A stretch of 64,000 bases of DNA from Danio rerio (lineage: Eukaryota > Chordata > Actinopteri > Cypriniformes > Danionidae), in contig NC_133197.1 in NCBI RefSeq assembly GCF_049306965.1, forward strand, positions 1,421,501 to 1,485,500. The letters are read 5' to 3'. Of this stretch, positions 11,816 through 23,126 are shown one piece after another. The notes below the pieces were generated by a model. It saw nothing but the letters and a program-made list of their open reading frames with translations. It was not told the DNA's origin and did not search any database. The first letter of the stretch is position 1, and every line of letters begins with the position of its first letter. Made by a program: the position numbers and the translations under genes.

Positions 11816-14128
11816 GTTGGTGTTTATTCCTGATTCTTCAATAATGCGCGAACGTTTCTTCTATAGTTACCCTGTATCTTTATTTGTCTTTTTGTAAATG
11901 CTTTCTATGCAATAGTCAGTGAAATTAGAATTGATCGACATCAAATGGCCAAAATAAATATGATTTTAAGTGTTTATTTTGCTTTTATACTTGTATCTGG
12001 TTTATAAATTGAAATGAGCAGAATATTGATTTATTTTTGGATGTTTATCTGTAATTGACTACAGTAGCTGGTTGTGTTGTTTGTGAACAAAAAAATATTC
12101 CATTTATTAGAGTTTTTAATGTAATTCAGTGTCCTAATGTTATTTAAATGTACAGAATCTATCTTCATAGATCTATGATGCATTTTGATTCAGTTGTTTA
12201 CTGAACAGGATTGTTTTCGTAAAACGACTTGCACAAGTTACAAGGTAGCCTGTTGGGTGGGGGGTTTATTTCATTTAATACATCTAGAAATGGATTCATT
12301 TATAAAATTGACTACATTTTTGTCTGTTAAATATTCTGCTTCGCTTCATAATTGTTTGTGTTTAGACTTTCAGAAATATATATTTTTTTTGGATGGAAAA
12401 AGCCTGTCCTGTCTGCCGAACACAAAGCTACAAAAATAAATATGACCTGACATGTGACATTTGGAATAGTCTAGTATTAAATCCAACTTTACGATACGAG
12501 TAATTCTATTTTAAAGTAAGAATATAGTTAATTAAATAGGTACTTATTCTGTAAAAATCAACAGAAAGGGCTTAATTTAATAAATAGTTAAGAAATGAAA
12601 AGGATCTACCTCATTTATGACCTTTTTTCCCTTTATTTAATTGGACTGATTTGGATTTATTTGTATTTTAAACTCTTTTTGGCTGATGGCTGATGCCCAT
12701 GTCTTTTGCTGTTTGTGTGTGTTTGAGAGGTGTTCATTTCCAGAGTCCACTTTGTACATCATCTTCCCCATAAGCTGCAGCTTCTTACCATACATTAAAA
12801 TAGTGATTTATATGAACGGCAATGTTTAGATTTTTCTATTTGTCTCATGCATTCACATGGCATGAATTCGCAGGTCAGAGTTCATCAACTTTGAGCGTAG
12901 TATTCTTTGAAATGTGGAAATTTCCACACAAGCTTGCATTTCTGATCTGGTGCATCTGTATGTTTATGAAGACCCAAACATTAAGTTCTGTTACATAAAA
13001 TAACGCTTAATTTCAGTATTTCAAATGTAACCAAGCAACAATAAAAGTCATTAACATAATAATAATAATAATAAAATACATTTGAAAGTGCCCACAAGAT
13101 TATTTACAAGAATCTTCCTTTTTTCATAGCTTGTAGCTATTTGTCATCTTTAGAGCACGCCAACAATGCATGAAGCCATAAACAAAAGAATGCAAACAAT
13201 GCGTTATATTAGCAGCATGTCAACAGTACATCATGCAGCCAAATACATTAATCATATGCTCACACTTAATGTGCAGTGTCTTATTATTCTTCTAGTTAAA
13301 TGTCAAGTTACAGACCAGCATAAAGGTATATACTGCCACCTACGATCAGGATGTGTGTAAAATCATGCTTTAGCGAGGCTTGTTTGTGTCCACATGGCCT
13401 TTGTTTTGGGTGCATCAGTGTTATGATGTAATAGAAGGCGTCTAGAATTTGAGAAAAATCTGCGGCATTTCAGAAAAATGTGAGATCAGCAAAGTTTTCT
13501 TAATTTTGCGATAAATTCAGTGATTGCTAAATCCTGGAGGAACTGACTACGGCTATTCTAGGAGTTCTAGAAATCTAATTTGTGCCGAAACCTCTGAAAT
13601 CTGATCCGGCACCTGTTTTTACTGATCCCCCTCCTTCTGCAATTTCCAAACCCTTTATCGTCCGTGACTCCTCAACCCTCTTCATCCGCGACACAAATGA
13701 CGATGACTTCAATGGTGGATTATTAAAAGTATGCAATATTCACTGTATAAAAGATCCAACTTGTGATGTTGACAAATATGTTTATACTCACTTTTTTCTA
13801 ATGGCAGCAAAAAACCTTTAAAATTCTGTCATTTTGGTCAAAGAGATAAGAGAACAGTTCAATGTCTTTTTATTTGTGGATACCCCCAATAACAACATAA
13901 ATATTAGCTTTTATAAAACAAACCAAAATTATGAAAGAATCTCAGAACAAAGACTAGGTACATGCCCTACTGATTTTCTATACGTTTTGCCGACGAATCA
14001 TTGAAGATAATGTTGACGAGTTCATGAATTAATGATTTACGGTTGTGTGCTGGCCGAGCTGTTGTTCTGTGGACATTTCCGCACCACAACATGATGCAAC
14101 ACAAAATTAAATGTGATTGTTTGATTAA
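11816..14128 (+). other. Gene 2 intron 2, first part
   Basis: AT-rich intron. It contains an AAT microsatellite at about 13058-13073 and, at 13580-13740, a moderately GC-rich open stretch (PKPLKSDPAPVFTDPPP) that matches no family I recognise. Nothing else is supported. Confidence 0.4.
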
Positions 14129-14298
14129 CCCTGGTGTCCTGCAGATTCTAGCTCTAACTTGCCTCCATACTCTTGCTCGGATGTTTCTAGAAAGCCTAGT
14201 ACGAGCTTGATTAGCTAGCCCAGGTGTGTCTGACCGGGGTTGGAACTAAACTTTGCAGGACACCGGCCCTCCAGGACCAAGTTTGGGCACCCCTGGGT
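14129..14298. mobile_element. Palindromic hAT-type MITE copy
   Basis: A foldback sequence whose arms carry GGTGTCCTGCAGATT and GCAGGACACCGGCCCTCC around a TTGATTAGCT centre. It belongs to the 190-bp family seen at 15797, 16181, 26307 and elsewhere. The left arm is slightly truncated. Confidence 0.7.
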
Positions 14299-14639
14299 TA
14301 ACCTGTCAGTCATAGAACACCATGAGCGGTCCATGACCATTCAAAGCTAATGTTCCCAGACCTTCAGCCATCAGTCTGAGGTAGATGAGGTGTAAATATT
14401 TGTTTTATTTTGTAACATCTGAGTGTTCATAATCTTGTCCAAGTAAGATGGAGAAATTAGAGGACACTAAACAGTAGTCCACATACATTTATTGCTGGTT
14501 CAAACGAGCCCATAAAATGGCACAAAATGGTACAAAACTCTTTTAGAACACTCATTTGTACCTCTTGTAGACTTTAACCAATCAAACCAATGCAAAGTTA
14601 GTAATCAGTGGAAGAACGACCAGTTATCTTCTGGACAAA

Positions 14640-14890
14640 CTCTCTCTCTCCGCGTGTGACCGCACAATAAGACATAAAATCTGCAAGTTTGACGTACTGC
14701 CAGCAATGTGAACCAAGCTCCAGCCTCTTACACGTGGACAAAATGAGCTGCAAGTGACCACAGAGGAATGGCATACAACCTAAAAGTCTTGAACCAAATT
14801 TGACTTACTGCAAGCAATGCATACCAACCTTCTGCTCTGCAAGTAGAGAGACCAGACAACCCTTAACAGAGCGGCTCTGATTGGTTCTGT
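14640..14890 (-). mobile_element. Rex3-like LINE, inverted 5' segment
   Basis: The + strand carries antisense Rex3 reverse-transcriptase sequence (TTTGACTTACTGCAAGCAAT region), repeated with variation at about 14680-14730 and 14795-14840. It lies directly left of a sense Rex3 3' segment (14920-15740), the arrangement produced by 5' inversion during LINE integration. Confidence 0.55.
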
Positions 14891-14919
14891 TAATAATTTT
14901 AACGCACCAAATTTGTAGG

Positions 14920-15740
14920 CGCAACCTGGGGCCTGTTCGGGGACCGCAAGATTACATATCTGCTGTTTCAGATGATGTTTTCCTGTTGCCTTCATTGAAC
15001 CTGATGCTTCTGGGGTGGTTTGCAGTTGACTGATGCAGTGGGGATGACAATCAGCATCTACAAGCTAAGGCAATGATGCTCGACCATAAAATGGTGTCTT
15101 GCCATCTCCAGGCTTGAGCAGATTTCTTACCCCCTTCCAGGTTGGAGGACAGTCCTTGCCCCAATTGCTCAAGTATCTCTGGGTCATGTTCAAAAATGAG
15201 GGAAGGATGGAATGTGAGATTGACTGAGGGATTGGTGCACCAGCAATGAATTCAATGTACTGATCTGTTGTGAAGAAATAGGTGAGCCAAAGGCAAATCT
15301 CTAGATTTACTAGTCAATTTATGTTCATACACATCTATAGTCATTACCTTTGAGTCATGCTGAAAGGACAAGATGTCAGATACAAGTGGCAAAATGAGTT
15401 TTCTTCGCTGGGTAGCAGGGAGGACCCTTACACATATGGTGAGGAGCTCTGTCATTGGAGTAGAGCCACTGCTCCTCCACATCGAGAGGAGTCAATTAAG
15501 GTAGGTTTCTGATGCCTCTTGTACGCCTACCTGAGGAGGTGTTCTGGGCTTGTCCCACATAGAGGAGTCCTCAGGGAAGAACCAGGACATGATAAAGGAA
15601 CTTTCTCACAGCATGCCTGGGAATACCTTGGGATGCCTCTTAAAAGCTGGATGAAGTGACCGCAGTTGGGAAGTTTGGTATTCCTTGTGGAGACTACTGC
15701 TCCTAGTTAAACAGTTGATGATTGATGGATGGAACTTAGC
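14920..15740 (+). mobile_element. Rex3-like LINE (RTE clade), decayed 3' part
   Basis: Successive stretches match the known Rex3 order. First comes the RT catalytic box region (TCAGATGATGTTTTCCTGTT, coding for the DDV motif). Next are TCAAGTATCTCTGGGTCATG, the CTGCTCCTCCACATCGAGAG segment, and the terminal TGGGAATACCTTGGGATGCC. It ends in GATTGATGGATGG, the typical short tandem tail. Many frame breaks make it non-functional. It lies in gene 2 intron 2. Confidence 0.75.
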
Positions 15741-15796
15741 AATCATCTTGTGTTGTCATAAAATGTGTGGCGAAGGTGACCCAGAATGATGTCGAG

Positions 15797-15990
15797 CAGG
15801 GGTCACCAAACTTGTTCCTGGAGGTCCAGTGTTCTGCAGATTTTAGCTCCAACCCTAATCAAACACAACCGAACAAGCTAATCAAGTTCTTACTAGGTAT
15901 ACTTGAAACACCCAGGCAGGTTTGTTGAGGCAAGTTGGAGCTAAACCCTCCAGGGCACCGGACCTCCAGGAACGATATTGGTGACCCCTG
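15797..15990. mobile_element. Palindromic hAT-type MITE copy
   Basis: It begins CAGGGGTCACCAAACTTG and ends TTGGTGACCCCTG, with near-perfect inverted arms. Flanks ATGTCGAG and ATGAAGAG match at 6 of 8 bases, an aged hAT-size duplication. Confidence 0.8.
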
Positions 15991-16002
15991 ATGAAGAGCA
16001 TA

Positions 16003-16168
16003 TGTCTCAAACTCAATTCCTTTAGGGCCACAGCGCTACACAATTTTGCTTCAACCCTATCAAACACAGCTGATCCAAATAATTGAGTCATGAACACATG
16101 TGTTTGATCGGGGTTGGAGCAAAACTGTGCAGAGCTGCAGCCCTCCAGGAATTGAGTTTGAGACCTGT
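16003..16168. mobile_element. Palindromic MITE copy, GTCTCAAACTCAATTCC subtype
   Basis: Foldback with arms GTCTCAAACTCAATTCC and AGGAATTGAGTTTGAGAC. It is a related subfamily to the preceding MITE; others of this subtype are at 55032, 56595 and 56803. Confidence 0.7.
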
Positions 16169-16180
16169 GGTGTAGAGCAG

Positions 16181-16312
16181 CAGTCACCAATCTCAACTTG
16201 TTTCAAGTATACCTAGTAAGACCTTGATTAGCTTGTTCAGGTGTGTTTGATTATGGTTGGAGCTAAAGTCTGCAGGACACCGGCCCTCCAGGAACAAGTT
16301 TGGTGATCCCTG
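16181..16312. mobile_element. Palindromic hAT-type MITE copy, internally shortened
   Basis: It has the right arm of the family intact (CTGCAGGACACCGGCCCTCC to TTTGGTGATCCCTG); the left arm is shortened by a deletion. It is the third foldback in a row just upstream of the finger exon of gene 2. Confidence 0.65.
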
Positions 16313-16603
16313 ATGTAGAGGTTAGTGGAGGCAATGCACATAGGCATAATCCCTCTCACACTAAAGTGGTACTAAACAGCAGGGAAGAGCGGGTTAAGTT
16401 CTACTATGCAGTGTTGTTCCATTCTGCTGTCTGTACACTTAAATGTATAGCAATAACTTTTGCCTGCTTTAAGACTTCTAAAGCTTCCTCAATAACTTTT
16501 TTTTTTTTTTTTATTGAGTCAGATATATATATTTTTTTAATTAAGCTTCCGGTCTTACACATTTCTCTGTGATGTAATATATTGAATTTAATTTTGATTT
16601 CAG

Positions 16604-17943
16604 ACCTGACGATGAAGAATGACCAGACACTTCATGTCAGTAAAAGTGTGACCTGCGACGTGTGTGGAAAGAATTTCAAATGCAAACGGAGTCTCGAGTT
16701 TCACTCGACGATTCACACGGGAGAGAAACCGTACACGTGTACCGTGTGTGGGAAGAGTTTCAGACAGTCGGCATACCTTAATCAACACATGATGATCCAC
16801 ACCGGAGAGAAGCCACACAAATGTGATCAGTGCAGCAAAATGTTTATAAAGGCATCAGAGCTGAAGGACCATCGTAGAGTTCATACAAACGAGAAGCCTT
16901 ACTCGTGCTCCGTGTGCGGGAAGTGTTTTACACATCTGCAGATTTTAAAAAGACATGAGGTGATTCACACTGGTGTGAAAGAGTTTATGTGCTTTGCATG
17001 TGATAAGGCCTTTCTTACAGCTGGACACTTGAAACGGCACCTGATGATCCACACTGGCGAGAAGCCTTACAAGTGTTCACACTGTGAAATGAGATTCACC
17101 CGGACAGAATCCATGAAAGCACATGAGAGGATTCACACCGGAGAGAAACCGTACAAGTGTTCACACTGCGACATGGGGTTCAGTCGGTCGGAATCTCTGA
17201 AAATGCATGAAAGAATTCACACTGGAGAGAAACCTTTCAAGTGTTCGTTCTGCATCATGACATTCAGCAGGTCAGAATCCCTGAAAACACATGAACGGAT
17301 TCACACTGGAGAGAAGCCTTATGGGTGCTCGTATTGCGATAGCAGATTCAATCTGGCTAAAGATCTGAAAATACACGAGAGGATCCACACTGGAGAGAAA
17401 CCTTACCAGTGTTCGTACTGCGAAAAGAGATTCAGTCAGCTGCAAAACCTGAAAACGCATGAGATGAGTCACACTGGAGAGAAACCGTTCAAGTGTGCGT
17501 TCTGTGAAAAGCAATTCACCAGGTCCGAATCCCTGAAAGCACACATGAGAATTCACATCGGAGATAAGCCTTACAGTTGTTCATACTGCGAAAGCACTTT
17601 CAGTCTGTCAAGAGATCTGAAAATACACGAGAGGACTCACACCGGAGAGAAACCGTTCACATGTGATCATTGTCTGAAGAGTTTCTCGCAATTATCAAAC
17701 CTTAAACAACACATGATAGTCCACACTAGAGAGAACGCACACAAGTGTGATCAGTGTGACGAAGCATATTCGTGTGCTTCGAAGCTGAAGGCCCATCTTA
17801 GAGTTCACACAAGGGAGAAGCCGCATTCATGTTCTGAGTGTGGACAGAGTTTTACGCTGATGTACGATTTAACCGAACATCAGAAATCACACACTGCTGA
17901 GGTTTCATTAGAGCAGGACATCGAAGCAGATGATCACTGCTGA
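16604..17943 (+). CDS. Gene 2: C2H2 zinc-finger terminal exon, 15 fingers
   Basis: The acceptor GATTTCAG ends at 16603. AC completes Asp with the lone G from the FiNZ exon, then LTMKNDQTLHVSKSVTC leads into the array. Fifteen C2H2 fingers follow, the longest array here. Finger 5 is preceded by the non-standard linker TGVKEFM. Fingers 6-12 are of the CSHCDMRF/CSYCE type with HERIH ends. Fingers 13-15 look like a second copy of the N-terminal module: CDQC finger, HLRVHTREKPHSCSEC, then a QKSH finger. Finger 14 has Tyr for the core Phe (DEAYSC), a tolerated change. The protein ends TAEVSLEQDIEADDHC, an acidic tail missing in the other genes, where the frame closes right after TGEKPY or similar. 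Expected role: nuclear sequence-specific DNA binding. Target sequence and partners are unknown. Confidence 0.9.
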
Positions 17944-18154
17944 CATCAAATTCGTTGAGTGTGGTAAGTCTATTTTTTGTATATTTTCCCACTGAAATTA
18001 TATGGTTGGTAGAAATCAATAATAACTGTATCACTATGATTGATTACAACAAAAACATAATGACAACTAGCTATTGGTAAATCATCACTGGCAGCAGCCA
18101 AACCACTTCTTATAAACAAAACAGATTACCCTACCACTCGTTAAGCAAAAGTAC

Positions 18155-18547
18155 GGCTGCGTCCAAAACCGCATACTTCCATACTATACAGTACGCTAAA
18201 ATCAGTATGCGAGCCGAGTAGTATGTCCGAATTCATAGAATTCGAAAATCGGTATGCGAGAAGGGCCCGGATGACTTACTACTTCCGGCGAGATTCTGAA
18301 GTGCGCATCCCATGCACGCTGCGCTATCCCATGATGCCCCGCGAGCGAATTCATGAATGGGAGTGAAGCGACTCAAATGACGCAGGTAGGTCGCATGACC
18401 ATGACAAAATGGCGGATGTAGTACGTCCGAATTCCATTCATACTTTTCACATTCGTACTGTATAGAACGTACTTTTCTAACGGCCTAGTAGTGTGTTTAC
18501 ATTCAAATGCAGTACCTACTGAGTAGTAGGCGGTTTCGGACGCAGCC
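18155..18547. mobile_element. Palindromic MITE with GGCTGCGTCC ends
   Basis: Ends GGCTGCGTCCAAAACCGC and GCGGTTTCGGACGCAGCC are inverted repeats, with TAC on both sides (18152-18154 and 18548-18550). A 3-bp duplication suits PIF/Harbinger-like elements, although TAC is not the usual TWA. A truncated relative is at 36654. Confidence 0.75.
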
Positions 18548-19618
18548 TACATCACAGAATGTCATTGACATAGTGGCTGGCTGCTTTTACTTATGCTTGC
18601 AGACAGGACTTCATCTCCATTAGTCATCATTGTTAAATGTACTGTGCTTTCGGGAAGTATTCGAATCAGAAGAATTCATAGAGCCTCCCTTTTGACATTT
18701 GATGCAATATTCAATTTCCTATAATGACAATGTGAAAGTGTTGGGTTTGAAATCTTTGCAGGTTCTTAAAGCAAGAGTCCACTAGTATCAGTTCACAAGG
18801 ATTTTTAGACCTTTTCAGTGATGTTCAGGTCTGGGCTCTGGCTGGGCCACTCAAGGACATTCAGAAAGTTTTTGCACAGCCTCTACTTTGATGTATTGGC
18901 TGTGTGCTTAGGGTTTTTGTCCTATTGATAGATGAAACATCTTCCCAGTTTGAGGTTGAGTGCCTTGAAGCAGGTTTCAATCAAGAAGGTCTCTGTTCAC
19001 TGCTGCATTTATCTGTCCCCTGACTAATCGTCAAGTTCCTGCTATGATAAACATCCCCACAGCGGATGCTGCTACGCCATGGTCACTGAAGAGATGGTAT
19101 CGCTCAGTTGACTAGCGCTGCCTGCTTTTCTCCAGACAAAGGGTTAACTTTGTTTCATCAAACCTGAGAATTGTTTCTCATTGCATGAAAGTTCTTCAAA
19201 TACCTTTTTGTCAAATACATTTTGCCCATCAGATGAGAAGTGCCACTGTGGCACACTATTCCACATTGGTTTCTATTTGTCTTAAATAGGCACCATTGGA
19301 ACTTTGTAGAAGTGCTTTGAAGACCGCACAATGCAGTGGCACTTCAGAATCTCAGAATCTCTCTGCGAGCAATCATACAGGTGTGGATAATCTGTACTAG
19401 CTCGGCTACCTGCCCCCCAGTGTATATTCATCTTCCTAACTTAGTGATCTTATGTTGAATGTTGACCTCTGTGGATATGAGATACAAATCAACCACAATT
19501 CAGTGAAGACTCCAGAGTTCCAGAACACAGCATCTGATCCTGCCAGAACTAACTTTTTGTTGGCTGGTATTTCTTCAAATTTACATCATTTCAGTTTTGT
19601 TTGGAGCATCCCTTAAGA

Positions 19619-19810
19619 CAGGGGTGCTCAATCCTGTTCCTGGAGATCTACCATCCTGCAGATTTCAGTTGCTACCCATATCAAACACACCTGCCTGTAA
19701 TTATCTAGTGCTGTTCAGGTCCTAATTAATTGGTTCAGGTGTGATTGATATGGGTAGAAACTGAAATCTGCAGGAAGGTAGATCTCCAGGAACAGGATTG
19801 AGCACCCCTG
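19619..19810. mobile_element. Palindromic hAT-type MITE with perfect 8-bp duplication
   Basis: It begins CAGGGGTGCTCAATCCTG, ends CAGGATTGAGCACCCCTG, and is flanked on both sides by CCTTAAGA. This copy and the one at 26307 fix the family as hAT-type. It is inserted in the Tc1 remnant. Confidence 0.88.
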
Positions 19811-20040
19811 CCTTAAGATCTCAGATCTGTGCCGGTGGCCACTTTAATGGAGTGGTATTGGTGCAACTTAATTTATGGAGGCTTCAATTCTGCAGAACTT
19901 TCTGTGCCTTTATACAATCTTGACTCTGGGATCTACAGACAATTCCTTGTGCGTCATGGCTTAGTTTGTGCTCTGATAACTTAGTGTACTCTAATCAAGT
20001 TGTAGGAACATCTCGAGATGCACCTGAGCTCAGTTTAGCG

Positions 20041-20232
20041 CAGGGGTGTTAAACGTTGTTGCTGGAGGGCCGCAGCTCTGCATAGTTTAGCTCCTATCCT
20101 TCTCCAACACACTTACCTGTAGGTTTCAAACAAGCCTGAAGGACTCGATTACTTTGATCAGGTGTGTTTTAAATAGAGTTGGAACTAAACTGCAGAGCCG
20201 CGGCCTTCCAGGAACTGAGTTTCACACCTGTG
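20041..20232. mobile_element. Palindromic hAT-type MITE copy
   Basis: Foldback inside the Tc1 remnant. Flanks GTTTAGCG and GTTTAGAG match at 7 of 8 bases, supporting hAT-type insertion. Confidence 0.78.
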
Positions 20233-20391
20233 GTTTAGAGTCTCACAGCAAAAGATTTGAACACTTATTTTCCTTTTAATTCATGAAATTGCAAAGATTT
20301 CAAACAAGCTTCTTTCATGTTGTGATTTAAGGGGTATCTGTAGAAGTTTGAGTAAAATTATAAATTGAATCCATCTTCGAATACAATAATG

Positions 20392-20545
20392 ACCACCAAC
20401 CCTGTTCTTGGAGATCTACCTTACTGCAGTTGCAACCCATATCAAACACACCTGCCTGTAGTTATTAAGTGCTCTCCTGGTGAGTTTGATCAGGGTTGGA
20501 GCTGACCTCTGCCGGTTCTCCAGGAGCAGGGTTGAGCAGCCCTGC
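20392..20545. mobile_element. Palindromic MITE copy, shortened
   Basis: Carries ACCCTGTTCTTGGAGATCTA and CCAGGAGCAGGGTTGAGCAG as inverted arms. It is the same subfamily as 19619 but with a shorter centre. Confidence 0.65.
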
Positions 20546-20706
20546 TGTTATACAAAAGTTTTAAGAAATTTGTTCATGAAAGGTGCTTCAATATTATGGT
20601 TATTTTTGCAGCTGCTGACTACTTTTAAATGTCCTTTTTGCTTAACGTTTTTCTGTGGATTATTAGGGTTAATCAAAATACTTTCCTCTTGTTTCTTTCA
20701 TTGCAG

Positions 20707-20869
20707 ATCTGATGGTGGAGAATTGAGAATGGAACCAACATAGGGAAAACTGGAAAACAAACTGAACTTATTTTTACAGAAAAAGAGCCTGGAGATATTT
20801 CACCTGCAGTCACTGTGGAAAGAGTTTGGCGATCTTTAAGACTCACGTGGAGATCAGCACACAAATAAC
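20707..20869 (+). pseudogene. Dead FiNZ-type finger exon
   Basis: The acceptor TTTCATTGCAG ends at 20706 and is followed by ATCTGATGGTGGAGAA, the same phase-1 start (D-L-M-V-E-N) used by the live finger exons. A stop codon follows immediately (20724-20726). Further on one finger is legible: TCSHCGKSLAIFKTHVEIS, with the last zinc-binding His lost. The exon has been cut down to roughly one finger and merges into a LINE fragment. It marks a lost gene between genes 2 and 3. Confidence 0.75.
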
Positions 20870-20879
20870 ACCATTGTGT

Positions 20880-21070
20880 TTCATAACTCAACTTCTGTAC
20901 TGGACTATTGGAGTACTCTATTGGTCTTTCAATCCAACACCATGATGCCCCTGCAGCTGATCCTGAATCAGCAGTGAGAGCGGTTGAAATGAACTGAAAA
21001 GAGTGCATGTCTTACGCCTCAATTTACGCTGGCTGCCAATCGCCGAATTCAAAACCCTTTAAACTTCCAA
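20880..21070 (+). mobile_element. L2-type LINE fragment
   Basis: Broken frames give pieces of the known L2 reverse-transcriptase C-terminal region: LLVFQSN, MPLQLILN and the LRWLPIA-like block equivalent to LHWLPVAARIKFK in the copy at 40984. Heavily decayed. Confidence 0.55.
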
Positions 21071-21621
21071 GGAGAGTTACAAAGGCTTATTACAAGTCTT
21101 TTGAAAATATCTATGCATATATTCTAATCTATGTCAGTGATGTTACGATATATATATATATATAGGGTTCCTCAATTGATAAAAGGTTGTTGTTTAGTAG
21201 TCCAACTATTGATACTAGCTAGCATATTTTATCTTATTTGTAGTGTGGCAGAATGAAACTGCAGGTCGTCAACGCTTCACCTTCACTTTGTGTCCGTCAG
21301 CACCGCTTAAGTGGCATTGCTCACTGTAGAAATTGGGAGTTCATCAACTTCAAGTGCCACTGAAAGCGTCAGCAATCAGATTGCTTTATGCAACTACCCC
21401 AGCTCAGGCAGTAGCCGATTGCGGACTAATTTCATTGGCGATCACGTCAGCCCCAACCTCAGACACATCCTCTGTCAAGCGCTGATGCTTAAGCCCCATG
21501 TGAATCAGGCATTAGAGCAGGTATGATATGTAGTAGTGGATTATTATTGTATTTATTTTTTGCTGCCTTGTTGAAGATGCACCGATCGACCAGTCGATGA
21601 CCAGAATCGGACCTTTTTTAC

Positions 21622-21652
<31 letters not shown>

Positions 21653-22043
21653 GCCTTTGCATGACTGTTAACCGGCCGGTCATCTGTTTGATTAGCTTTT
21701 TACAATCAATCACTCGGGTTAATTGAAGCTGTTCCAGGTTACGAATGATCATTTTGACGAGTTACTCGTTAATCAACGGCAAACGTTTTGACCGATTCAG
21801 ATTGAAAATTCAAATGCAGTTTTGGTTTTTCCGTTCAATCTGTGTTTAATACATTAGCTACACGAGTAACTATTCTGCTAGACACTCAAAACTGCTTTCA
21901 GAGAAAGGAAAGTGCTTTACCAGAGCAAGATACAAGATCAAAGATATCAGAAATTATTCATCGTCGAAAAATAATACAAAACAAAGCATTCGAATATTAA
22001 TCAAAACATTTCATTAGCGTTTGCTTGTAATCTTTGGACTTTT
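21071..22043. other. Intergenic sequence with microsatellites
   Basis: A TA run lies at about 21150-21165 and an ATT run at about 21626-21652. No coding exon is recognised. Confidence 0.45.
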
Positions 22044-23126
22044 GTGAAATAAGAAAGTGACTGTACAATTACAGATTTTGTTATTATAGCAGTTTGGGGA
22101 AATCTAATGTTTGTATGGATTTCGTATGAAGCAGAAACTGTTGAATGTGGCGTAATAATAACTCCGATGTTAAGTATTGAAAACACAAGCTCATCCAGCT
22201 AACCAACATGAACCTGTTAGATCTGTTTGAAGACCACTCTTATGACTCCACGTTAAGCTGTGGTATCGTTAAACCATGCCTTTGTTTGTTTGTTTTGAAA
22301 GTGCGCCCTCTATCTTTTGCTCTTGCTATTTCTTTTATTTTTATTGACTATAATTTAGTCAAAGTATGTTGTAATATTGCAAAATATTACTCGAACATTA
22401 CTAAAAGTTGATAAGCAATAATGCCTTACTACAGCATTACAGCAAGCAGTCATTTGTTACCGACGTACATGTTTAGTTTTGCTTTTGGAGCGCATTACAT
22501 TACAACTCTGTTCGTCAACACTTGATCCCTCCAACCCTCCTTATTCATCTCTTTATTTTCATCTTTGCTTCAAAATATTGTCAAACGAGCAGGTATAATT
22601 TGTGGTAGTAGCTCACGCAGTCTGCTCTGTGAAATAAGGAAGTGACTGTAAAATTACAGATTTTGTTAGTAGAGTAGTTTGGGGAAATCGAATGTTATAT
22701 GGATTTCGTATGAAGCAGAAACTGTCTAACGTGGCGTAATAATAACTCAGATGCTATTAAATATTGAAAACACAAGCTCCTCCAGCCAACCAACATAAAC
22801 CTGTTAGCTCTGTTTGATTTCACATTAAGCTGTGGTATCGTTAAACCATGCCTTTGTTTGTTTTGAAAGTGCGCCCTCTATCTTTTGCTATTTCGTTTTT
22901 TCATTTGATTACTTTTTCGAAAGTGTGTTGTTATGCGTTACTGAGACTGTGCCAAGTCGAATATTGCTAAAAGTTGAGCAGTAATGCCTTACTACAGAAT
23001 TACAGCAGTCAATTGTTGCCAACGTGCATGTTTAGTTTCACTTTTGGAGCGCATTACAACTACATTCGTCAACATTTTTCTTCCCTCCAACCCTCCTTAT
23101 TTATCCATCCTTATTTTCATCTTTGC
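22044..23126. repeat. Two-unit direct tandem duplication, about 585-bp period
   Basis: GTGAAATAAG begins units at 22044 and 22629. Matching blocks continue in register: ATGGATTTCGTATGAAGCAG, GTGGCGTAATAATAACTC, GTTAAACCATGCCTTTGTTT, TGCCTTACTACAG, and CTCCAACCCTCCTTATT. Units differ by scattered substitutions and small indels, so the duplication is not recent. No open frame is shared by both units. Confidence 0.85.

Larger units (their letters stand above)
18640..20390 (-). mobile_element. Decayed Tc1-like transposon with two MITE inserts
   Basis: The + strand shows the antisense of a well-known fish Tc1 family in order: GGCTGGGCCACTCAAGGACA, TTGGCTGTGTGCTTAGGGTT, CATCCCCACAG, and TCTACAGACAATTCCTTGTG. 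The terminal GCAAAGATTTCAAACAAGCT closes the series. It is broken by many indels and has no usable transposase frame. Palindromic MITEs at 19619-19810 and 20041-20232 are inserted in it. It fills most of the space between genes 2 and 3. Confidence 0.75.

Noticed and set aside
13580-13821. Possible small coding exon in gene 2 intron 2
   Set aside because: Moderately biased composition but no matching splice sites in phase and no known family.
16600-17556. Minus-strand open frames across the gene 2 finger exon
   Set aside because: Shadow frames from the periodic finger codons; the + strand frame explains the region.
18300-18420. CpG-bearing stretch considered as exon 1 of gene 3
   Set aside because: It is the interior of the GGCTGCGTCC MITE, whose ends and flanking TAC were found.
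22044-23126. CRISPR-like or short-spaced repeat array
   Set aside because: Only two long units with a 585-bp period in a vertebrate genome; no short regular repeats.
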